Source: Siphonodentalium dalli (Eukaryota > Mollusca > Scaphopoda > Gadilida > Siphonodentaliidae). Taken from it: a stretch of 64,000 nt of DNA. The notes under the pieces are model-generated. The model made no database searches. It saw only the letters and a list, made by a program, of their open reading frames with translations, and had not been told where the DNA came from. This document shows, piece after piece, positions 56,611-64,000 of this stretch (its first letter is position 1; each line of letters starts with the position of its first letter). The position numbers and the translations under genes are program-made. The stretch covers positions 138,340,351 through 138,404,350 of the forward strand of contig CP136062.1 of the NCBI GenBank assembly GCA_032622095.1, in the 5' to 3' direction.

Positions 56611-57377
56611 AACAAACGTGACATACGTATGTACATGACCATAATATCAGTCAAAATATCGCCTTGATAACCTTTGGGAAACGCGTTACATGTATATATC
56701 AGATCGTCTTGTACCGATTGTACTGAAATCGGTGATTGTCGTCGTACACAACTAGGCGTACAGAGACTGACGAGTGTGGTGTCCAAATAGATAGTCTCTA
56801 CTTTCAGATTGCGAATACACCCGATCCAAGTTAATGTCAATATATGTTGCACACATAACGGGTTTTCCGTTGCAATATAGTGGGATTTCCGACAGATACT
56901 GTATATATGTAAAAATGACATTTGAAGAGGGAATTTTTGCGAGAAAATTATTTCTGAAGTGATCAATTGCCGTTTTTATCTATCAAAAAGAGTCCTTCGC
57001 TCAAATGGAGCCCGCTTGCGATCGGCAAATCCAATTAAATTGGTGGTCGTTCATGCATGAAGGCTTAATGTAGCCACTGAGCATAGGCATAGCATTGGTC
57101 ATAAGATGTGTTGGGCACATATACGAGATTATCTTCCCACAGTTTCAACGCATTCTTAGTATCACATCTGAAGATATCCTCGTAAATAGCGGGGGGGGGG
57201 GGGGGGGGGGACATTATTCAGGTTTTTATATACATTGGAAATAAACTGGAAAGTATCGGTTGTCCCTTTATCATTCTTGAAGCTTTCAGACATTTAATGC
57301 ACTAACCAACATCACAATAAGCCTATATATATGCGGAACCTGAATGGCACAATAAACACAATAATTAGTGTCTCAAT
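56611..57377. other. No gene recognised; G-tract
   Basis: Part may belong to the Helitron whose 3' end is at 56581. It includes a run of 20 G (57191-57210). Confidence 0.4.
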
Positions 57378-57793
57378 CCAAGCTAACTTATATATTGTAG
57401 AATGTGAAAGCTATTTGTCAATTTGTCAAATGCAAGAAATGTAAAATTCCCGAATTTATTTTGTATTTCTTAATTCTAAATGACAAAATTAAGATTATAT
57501 TTACTTTTTAACTTCTTACTTCTTGTTTTTAATTTTTAAAACCTGATTTTCAGAATTTAAAATGTTAGTTACAAGTTTCACCAATGAAGTTGATAGACAC
57601 ATGATACTGTTTATATAAACTATTATATTGAAGTTTTAATCATTTAGAATTAAGAAATACAAAATAAATTCGTGAATTTTCCATTTGAAAATAGCATTTC
57701 ATATTCTACAATATACAAGTTAGCGCTAAATTCTGGCGTTTGACAAATTGACAACAGCATTGCACATTCTAGAATATATAAGTTAACACTTGG
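57378..57793. mobile_element. Foldback element with ~100-150 bp arms
   Basis: 'CCAAGCTAACTTATATATTG' at the left matches the complement of the right end ('AATATATAAGTTAACACTTGG', 57773-57793, imperfect). The innermost arms 'TTTTGTATTTCTTAATTC' and complement (57459-57476; 57645-57662) are nearly perfect. AAT on both sides (57375-57377 and 57794-57796) may be a target duplication. The right arm has an extra internal duplication. It is non-coding. Confidence 0.75.
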
Positions 57794-58484
57794 AATTGTG
57801 ACCGTAATTACCCTCCATATAAACATGATCCACTACTCATTTCTATCCAAAAATCGTGTCGAAATACGATATTTTTTTTCGTGTTCATTTGTCTACGACC
57901 CCTGGGAGCGCCTTGACAGTGTAACGACACCTATGAATTTATATAAAAGAATGCATGGTATTCGGGTATCAATTGATGGGACATGTACTGCATGGGTCTG
58001 TCTCGTCTGGCCTATATCGATTGCGCTTTAACAAAGCCGAAGACATCTATAGGGTCGATATATGTGACTTGTGCGACCTGGTTGTCGATTTTCGCACCGA
58101 CACTCTCGAAAAATCTCGAAATTCAAGTGGTACTTGCGCAGTAGAAGACAGGATAATCCCGCCAATTAGACGACGAAACGCAATACGGTATTGTGTGCAC
58201 AATTTACTGAAATTTCAACACCCCCAGGCGAGTGTCACTGAGCAGAACAATCCGTGGGTATTGGCGAACTTGACATGTCAAATAACTTAAGGTCTTATCC
58301 ATGTATTATTTACTCAAATGCTATTTTCCTGGTTTTGGGCAAGATGATTCTTAACGTAAAGTACACTGTGCGGCATCAGGGCATGTGCTCGACGGGTTGG
58401 GTACATTAACGTGGCTAGAGGCGTCGTTGAAGTTTGTTCGCTCGTTGGGTGGAGCACAATGCGTTTGCCCACCGGTTTGATGGT
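57794..58484. other. No gene recognised
   Basis: The 77- and 111-codon overlapping frames at 57798-58290 show no domain or splice signal. Confidence 0.4.
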
Positions 58485-58680
58485 CATAGTCCGAGAGTCA
58501 AAGTCTTCGATAATCCAGGATACTCCGAGCGTTCGTTAGTCCGAGTTTTCTTTAGTCCGAGGATTCGATGGTTCGTTAGACCGAGGGTTCATTGGTCTGA
58601 ATGTTCCATAATCCGGCGATTCGTTCGCTCAAGGTTCTATTAGTCCGGTGGTTCTCATATCCAGTTTATAACGTCCGAAA
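58485..58680 (+). repeat. Degenerate ~16-19 bp minisatellite
   Basis: Around ten diverged units of the type 'GTCCGAGG.TTCGTTA' follow one another ('GTTCGTTAGTCCGAG', 'CTTTAGTCCGAGGATTCG', 'GTTCGTTAGACCGAGGGTTC', and so on). Decay is advanced. Two overlapping short frames across it are artefacts. Confidence 0.75.
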
Positions 58681-59043
58681 GTATCCCAGCGGACACCCAT
58701 TCTATGCTGAATGGATTATTCCACTCAGTTATAACATTATGCATTGGAACGGTCTAATATTAGTCTGGAGGAGTGGTCAGGAAAATGAACAGATGACAGT
58801 ATTATATGATTAACCCTTTTTGAAACAGACTAAATTTCCAACTTTAGTGAATTTCCTTTTTTTCCCTTCCTGTTGGATTAAACTTTTTCCACTGTTAACT
58901 TAAATGTTGAAAGTGTTATTGTTGCCCTGTTCGACTTGACCATGATACCACCATCTATATTGTTTATATTAAAACATAATTAGGCCCATGAGACCATTGA
59001 TAGGTTTTGATGGCCTTCCAAATGAGGAAGTTTTAAAAGTTTT
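58681..59043. other. No gene recognised
   Basis: Unremarkable AT-rich sequence. A 'TTAACCCTTTTTGAAAC' at 58810 resembles a piggyBac-like MITE end, but no partner end was found. Confidence 0.4.
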
Positions 59044-59410
59044 TAAAGATGCATTATCCGAATTAACGCTCCTAAATTACTTTTTCGTTGGATTCGGGGC
59101 GGGGGTAAAAAATATTTGATTCGAGTCGATGAACCCACCCATCAAAGCTGTGTGATCAGATATCGATTTTTTAAGTTTGTTATTGCTCGAGATGTTCAAT
59201 TATTTGTGGCTCAGAAACACGTGGTCAAATGGACGGTCTCTCACAAAATTGCGGATGAAGATGGATAACTCTAAAATCAAATGGCAATACGGCAAAATTT
59301 CGTGATATTAAGTGATAATACGGCCATATTTTGTTGAATAAAATGGTGATAAATAACACGTTTTGGGAAATTTGATACCATAGTTGACAGTGGTTAGCAT
59401 TATTGTGTTG
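59044..59410 (+). repeat. Dispersed repeat, family C, copy 1
   Basis: It shares 'GGTAAAAAATATTTGATT', 'GATGAAGATGGATAAC', 'ACGGCAAAATTTC' and 'ATAAATAACA.GTTTTG' in order with 60826-61155, at roughly 70-75% identity by eye. It is non-coding. Confidence 0.7.
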
Positions 59411-59835
59411 CAATGAATCGATTCTGATAACTAAAGCGTTTTTGAAGAAATGCTGTTGTATCTTGATGATATGGGGACCGTCTGATCGGATTGAGTACTT
59501 TTAATTTTTGTCAGCCAAGAGAGAATGCCAATGGTCGTCTCTTTTCAAGAACGTCCATGCACGCTTTCGTCGCCTTTCTATTGAAAGTAAACACATCTAT
59601 ACAAGTACGTTACTCCCTGATATGTTCAAGGATATCTGGTAGAGCTGTGGTTGTCTCTAGATGTGGTATATCTTCTGTGTAACGATTTGTTGAGTGAATG
59701 AACATACAATGAGTAGTGAGTAAACTTTCCAAAAATCATAAAATCACTGGGTTCAATGAACGTCACTGTCAGAACACTTTGTTCACCTTTTCTACATATA
59801 ATAAATACGCATTGATGAAATTATCCCTGAGTAGA
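59411..59835. other. No gene recognised
   Basis: Short frames only; nothing recognisable. Confidence 0.4.
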
Positions 59836-59960
59836 AGTTGAGATAATAAGTTCAACAAACGACCTGGTCGTTTGTTGGAACTTATTTTCTAAATTTTCCC
59901 TCCAATAAATAAGACTTCTTCTGCACTTGTATTAGCTGTCGTGAGTATCGTCTTCTTATG
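59836..59960 (-). repeat. Dispersed hairpin repeat, family A, copy 3
   Basis: A near-perfect hairpin at about 59847-59888 ('AATAAGTTCAACAAACGACC' and its complement, with one extra base) is followed by 'ATTGGAGGGAAAATTTAGAA' and 'AATACAAGTGCAGAAG' on the minus strand, matching 2945-3112. Confidence 0.75.
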
Positions 59961-60379
59961 TTTCATGAATACCCCTCCAAATCTGTAATAGACCATTCCA
60001 AAGTTCACTTTGGAAAAATTAACGGGAGAATCCATTTATTATAGACAGGTTACACCAGGCGTTCGACACCTATACACTTATATATGACACCAGGGTGGGG
60101 GCGAGCAGTCTGCCATGCAGAGTGGAAAATGGCACTAACTAAACGTTATAGTACATTCATCAGCTATATGCTGCTAACGGAATTGGCACCCACATTTCAG
60201 TCTTAATTACACCCGGTGTCTTGCATGACATGGCATATACATGTACATTCATAACTTAGATACAGTGTGATGTCAGGGGGTACTTACTTGTTTTGAAGTA
60301 TTTATTTTTTTATTTTTCATAGTAAGCTGAAAAATTTACTAAGGGAATTTTGTATTAAATCGAACCACGTACCTTTAAA
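59961..60379. other. No gene recognised
   Basis: AT-rich sequence without recognisable features. Confidence 0.4.
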
Positions 60380-60615
60380 ATTTCACATACTACTCATGCC
60401 TCATCGGAGTGGGGTGGGGTGTGATATATTTAATTTGCACACACTATTCAGGCCTCCCCGGAGTGTAGTGTGTGGGGTGGGTGCGATATATTTAATTTCC
60501 AACACTATTCAAGCCTCATCGGAGTGGGTGGGATGCGATATATATAATTTGCACACACTATTGTGACATGTTTAATTTGCACACTCCGGAGTGGGGTGTG
60601 ATGTGGTATATTTAA
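60380..60615 (+). repeat. ~70-bp tandem repeat, about 3.5 copies
   Basis: Units contain 'TTTAATTTGCACACACTATT', 'GCCTC..CGGAGTGGGGTG' and 'GATATATTTAATT'. The last unit is shortened. It directly precedes a copy of dispersed family B. Confidence 0.85.
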
Positions 60616-60629
60616 AGACATGTTAGTTC

Positions 60630-60825
60630 TTATGCGCTATGCCAACTGGGGGAATGTAGGATTCTACTAACATCGCCGAAAATCTCAAAGAAGTCTACCA
60701 TTATACCACTCCATAGAAAACTTCATCCGAACTATGCTCAATTGCAAATATCTACATCTTCATTCGGGACGCAACTATCTGAGTAATCTAACAAAAACGA
60801 TTTCGCCATCGAGTCACTGCCTTTA
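60630..60825 (+). repeat. Dispersed repeat, family B, copy 4
   Basis: 'GCGCTATGCCAACTGGGGGA', 'TTCTACTAACATCGCCGAAA', 'CACTCCATAGAAAAC', 'ATTCGGGACGCAACTATC' match 27875-28080 closely. It is truncated at its 3' side, where a family C copy begins. Confidence 0.8.
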
Positions 60826-61155
60826 AAGGTACGCAATCCAAATTAACACTCGCAAATTACTATATCCTTGGCTTCGGTGGTAAAAAATATTTGATTTTTT
60901 TTTATTTGATTTGATTATCAAAGCTAAGAGTGATCAAATATCGATGTTTGAAAATATATTATTTAATTTTAAGTAGCCCAGTAAACAGTCGACGAGAGGA
61001 ATTTCTCTGACCAAATTTCAGATGAAGATGGATAACACTAAAATTAAATGGCTTTTTTGTGTCAGATATTTGACAAAACGGCAAAATTTCTTTGAACAAA
61101 ATGTCTATAAATAACAGGTTTTGCATGTTAGTGTGAGTGGTTCTAACATTTCTCC
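60826..61155 (+). repeat. Dispersed repeat, family C, copy 2
   Basis: This is the partner of 59044-59410, shorter in the middle and with a longer A/T run after 'TATTTGATT'. Confidence 0.7.
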
Positions 61156-61755
61156 CCATAGTGTCAAAGCACCAGTCTAGGAGGAATAACTCCAGTTGTA
61201 CAAACCCAGTCAGCGCATGGTAGATAAGACAAGAATTCGTATCGACGACACGTAACCCGTTCACCTTGTCAACCCGATATGCTCATATGGGGTTGAACAA
61301 TCGCTTCCAAAGATGTTTACATCATATTTACATCAAATTAGTCGATCCAGTAGTCGACACGTTTTGCTTTGGTGGGTTGGTTTGAACTTCCCATGTTAAT
61401 TCGCACTACGGAATTTGGTCCTGGGGATAATATGTAGGTCGATAAATACACGAAATATTGATCGTATTATTATCAACTGAATAAAACTTACAAAGTAAAA
61501 AAAAAAATCCGACTCAACATTGATGATGCACGGCCATCCAATAACAGCCTGCATGGTTTGCAAACATTTGGTTTAAAAAAAAAGTAGATGCAGGTGTGAA
61601 TGCGGTGGAATACATCATCACAAATGGAACTATCCATGAATTTCACAAGTATTTTCAATACAATAAGTTTTACAACTTTTACTCAAATTATAAAAAAAAT
61701 AATAATCGGATATTACTTCCTATAGGACCAGTTAGAACTGTATAAATTATGGAAA

Positions 61756-61756
<1 letters not shown>
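61156..61756. other. No gene recognised
   Basis: AT-rich host sequence up to the end of the LINE tail. Confidence 0.4.
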
Positions 61757-61787
<31 letters not shown>

Positions 61788-62544
61788 ATTGTCCTCCAAT
61801 TTCTGAAGAGTGATACATATACATAATAGCGTATATACAACATGCTACAACAATATAGTCAAAATGAAAGAGCAAAAGTAAGTTTGGAGAAGAAAAAACA
61901 TACACATATATGAACCACGTCCTAATAAATAGCACACAAAGTCATACACTCTTACAAAAGCTGACATTCAAGACACGCGCGAACATTTAAAAAAAAATGC
62001 AGGCACACACGCACGCACAAGCTCGCGGACACTCACACACTTACCCCCAAGCTGACGTATAGTACGGATACAGACACGTTTATGTTACATGCGAGATAAA
62101 CTATAAGCACACCTAATTTGAATTTTTGCCTGAATTACACGTTGAGTACGGACCACACGAAGAGCGCACCATGCACACAACTATATGGCTATATAGAGTT
62201 TGATCATCTGATGATCGCTTTCATACGAAAGGAATATTTATGTAAGAACAAGCATGTATGTGTTGCGCCTATAGATATATTCTTGCACTGCTGGCAAGGA
62301 AGATAAGAAATCGTTAAGTTGGGGAACCGAGGTCATGAATATATATTTATCACATGTAATTAACATGAGTGGATGTAAGGTTGTTTCAGCTACCCAATTT
62401 TAGTTTCGGAAGAGGGGCGATGACTCTACATGTAATACACATCACCCGGTCAACTCAGGTTGACCCCATTAATACCAGAACTTAGACACAAGTGCATTTG
62501 AATGTACAGGCGCAAGGTAGGCTACGATAACATATGGTAGAACA
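61757..62544 (-). other. 3' UTR and (TA)n tail of the edge LINE
   Basis: On the minus strand the sequence after the stop runs about 790 bp to 'GGACAATAAAGG' and then 13 TA repeats (61757-61782). AATAAA followed by a simple repeat marks the 3' terminus of the element. Its pairing with the ORF at 62545-64000 is inferred from position and strand. Confidence 0.75.
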
Positions 62545-64000
62545 TTATACGCCAGGCGTGAACAAATTCGATACAAACAGGTAGGTTTGCCACAATGTGT
62601 GCGTATGGCCAACAATGAACGACACATAGTACATTGGATCTTCGATAAATGAGAACAGTTCAACAGGAAGATTTGTCAAATGTAACAGAAGGAGTTCTCC
62701 GTCGTCGAGCTCATTTGCCCATAGATAAAACAAGATGCCAAAGTTGTCGATCAACTCATACCACATTTTATTTCGAGAACAGCAAAGAGCTGGATGGCTG
62801 CAGTGAATAATAGCATGTTTAATTTGATCGTCATAGCTCATGTTGCATATCACACAGACGTCTGCCTTTGGTGTCGCTGTTGCAGCGATCAACTGAGCAA
62901 CAGAATAAAATGCGATTTTGTTCTCTGAATACAAGCGACAGGAACGCCATAGATGAGACATTTGAAAATGAGTTTGAATTTGGCTAAATCTATCGAAAGA
63001 CGGATCAGTTGCAACACTTTGTTCCCAGTTATGCACGCGTCGGTTATTGATTTCGGTTTTGACTAGGCGATTCCATTCCAATTTTGCAGGGAACAATCCG
63101 TTCTCCGAAAAGCTGTCCATATATTGGCTTAATTTGTAATAACTCAATTTGTCTTCGATATCTGCAAAGAACGAGCTCTTGTTTGGAATTTCATGTGACA
63201 AGTGCAAGTGAAACCGGTTTACAAAAATCTCTTTGCAAGCCTTCGATGGCGAGAGGCGACAGAGGCTTCCAAAGAGGCTACGTTTACGGGCACCAATGAA
63301 CGAGGAGATTGGGCCTATGCCCATGAGACCTTGAACTATGTCCGTCCGCGTTCTGACAGGAAGGTTCTGTATACGTTTGAGACAGAACCGATGGATCTTT
63401 TCCAGAGCACATGCATCCGAAACAGACATGCCACATAGAAATTCTGAGCCATATAGACCTTTTGGTAAAACGATCGTCTTGTAGATGATTGCACAGCTTG
63501 TCGGGGTTATTCCCCCAGCATTGCTAAGGAGGAAAAATGTTGATCTAATTTCGTCGACAGCTCTCTCAGAGAGCTCTTTCACAAAGTTTTGTTTGCTAAC
63601 ATGAATACCTAAATGAGTTATTTCGTCTGTTTCGGATACGTTTCCAGCGCCCAGTCTCCAGCATCTGTCTAAAGTGTCATTTTGCCTGTGTGTTTCATTG
63701 AACACGATTACCTTACATTTGTTAGGGTTATAAATAAAACGCCATTTTTGACTGTACATAGAACATATATCACATAAACGCTGGAGGCCGTAACTGGAAA
63801 GTGATAGCAACGTCATGTCGTCAGCTTGTGTCGGCGCTGAACAATTCGTGGAGAGAAGACGGAAACCAAAGTTTGTAGCTTCGAGTGCATGTATCAGATC
63901 ATCAATATAGATCATGTACAGCAAGGGTGAGAGTATATCTCCTTGTCTAGTACCTTGCTTGATTTCGATAGATCTCGAAAGTATGGAAGCGTGTTTGACA
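62545..64000 (-). CDS. LINE reverse transcriptase, C-terminal half, cut by the window edge
   Basis: The frame is open from the right window edge to a stop at 62545 (about 485 codons). The first residues are 'IEIKQGTRQGDILSPLLYMI', the RT motif-B region. 'YIDDL' follows, then 'QADDM' in the catalytic xADD position. Farther on are 'LGIHVSK', a thumb-like region, 'KRIQNLPVRTRTDIVQG' and a C-terminal 'CVIC...HAIIHC' cluster that may bind zinc. This is the second half of a non-LTR retrotransposon polyprotein. 'GTRQGD' and the long C-terminal region suggest an I/Nimb-type element, but I am not sure. There are no stops or frameshifts in the visible part. The true start is outside the window. Confidence 0.92.
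   Translation of the reverse strand, partial: VKHASILSRSIEIKQGTRQGDILSPLLYMIYIDDLIHALEATNFGFRLLSTNCSAPTQADDMTLLSLSSYGLQRLCDICSMYSQKWRFIYNPNKCKVIVFNETHRQNDTLDRCWRLGAGNVSETDEITHLGIHVSKQNFVKELSERAVDEIRSTFFLLSNAGGITPTSCAIIYKTIVLPKGLYGSEFLCGMSVSDACALEKIHRFCLKRIQNLPVRTRTDIVQGLMGIGPISSFIGARKRSLFGSLCRLSPSKACKEIFVNRFHLHLSHEIPNKSSFFADIEDKLSYYKLSQYMDSFSENGLFPAKLEWNRLVKTEINNRRVHNWEQSVATDPSFDRFSQIQTHFQMSHLWRSCRLYSENKIAFYSVAQLIAATATPKADVCVICNMSYDDQIKHAIIHCSHPALCCSRNKMWYELIDNFGILFYLWANELDDGELLLLHLTNLPVELFSFIEDPMYYVSFIVGHTHTLWQTYLFVSNLFTPGV

Noticed and set aside
56412-56966. 184-codon minus-strand frame
   Set aside because: Most of it lies upstream of a good splice acceptor at 56470, and no domain is present before 'MKEILPIVEEDRAVF', which belongs to the zinc-finger pseudogene.
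1-64000. Prokaryotic or viral interpretation, CRISPR arrays, rRNA or tRNA genes
   Set aside because: No operon-like coding density, no Shine-Dalgarno-led gene series and no repeat-spacer pattern with unique spacers. I recognised no rRNA or tRNA sequence by eye. A covariance-model scan would be needed to exclude tRNAs fully.

Overview
This window looks like non-genic or gene-poor DNA from an animal nuclear genome, most likely a marine invertebrate. The reasons are AT-rich DNA with long gene-free stretches, several non-LTR retrotransposons (LINEs) with endonuclease/reverse-transcriptase proteins, Helitron arrays, many foldback and MITE-like elements, and a spliced-type C2H2 zinc-finger gene remnant. 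Frequent 'AGGCCTA' words, the 'GGCCCGGGTAGAATAGG' start and the '(CAAT)n' end of the element at 32550-34688 resemble repeats I associate with molluscs. That taxonomic hint is weak. I see no rRNA, tRNA, CRISPR array, operon or other prokaryotic organisation.

Layout. 1-9.3 kb: non-coding DNA with a ~640 bp tandem duplication built on hairpins (1318-2640), copies of two dispersed repeat families, and a 1.4 kb DNA transposon with an 8-bp target-site duplication (TSD; 4091-5504). 9.3-11.8 kb: a 2.5 kb Harbinger-like terminal-inverted-repeat (TIR) element with a GC-rich array whose units switch orientation midway. 12-18 kb: mostly featureless, with small foldback repeats. 18.6-20.3 kb: three Helitrons head to tail on the minus strand. 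21-25 kb: a 'TCCAAGATGGCTGC' repeat block, a TA-flanked TIR element and a piggyBac-like MITE carrying two large hairpins. 25.1-27.2 kb: a 5'-truncated LINE with one internal stop. 28-30 kb: a hAT element with an 8-bp TSD, nested in a foldback. 32.5-34.7 kb: a LINE-derived insertion holding only a decayed ORF1, bounded by a 9-bp TSD. 37.4-40.9 kb: a LINE with an intact 1045-residue endonuclease/reverse-transcriptase ORF and a (TATCC)n tail. 41.9-43.2 kb: two TIR elements. 45.5-48.1 kb: inverted blocks of the 'AAGATGGCTGC' repeat flanking a 45-bp minisatellite. 48.2 kb: a possible small gene with a WKWP motif. 49.0-49.4 kb: a second piggyBac-like MITE. 51.8-55.1 kb: a second Helitron concatemer, on the plus strand. 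55.4-56.5 kb: a decayed six-finger C2H2 gene on the minus strand, split by a MITE whose removal (with its AAAT duplication) rejoins the frame. 57-61.7 kb: foldback, minisatellite and dispersed repeats. 61.8-64 kb: the 3' half of another LINE on the minus strand, running off the window edge.

The genes do not form a pathway. The window records successive transposition: autonomous LINEs supply reverse transcriptase, most DNA elements are non-autonomous and encode no transposase, and the only clear host gene is a pseudogene. The most unusual structure is a 229-bp paired-hairpin module found inside three different kinds of TIR element (four copies). Next are the two Helitron concatemers, the ORF1-only LINE and the palindromic array inside the Harbinger-like element. 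All boundaries were read by eye; no alignment or database search was run.
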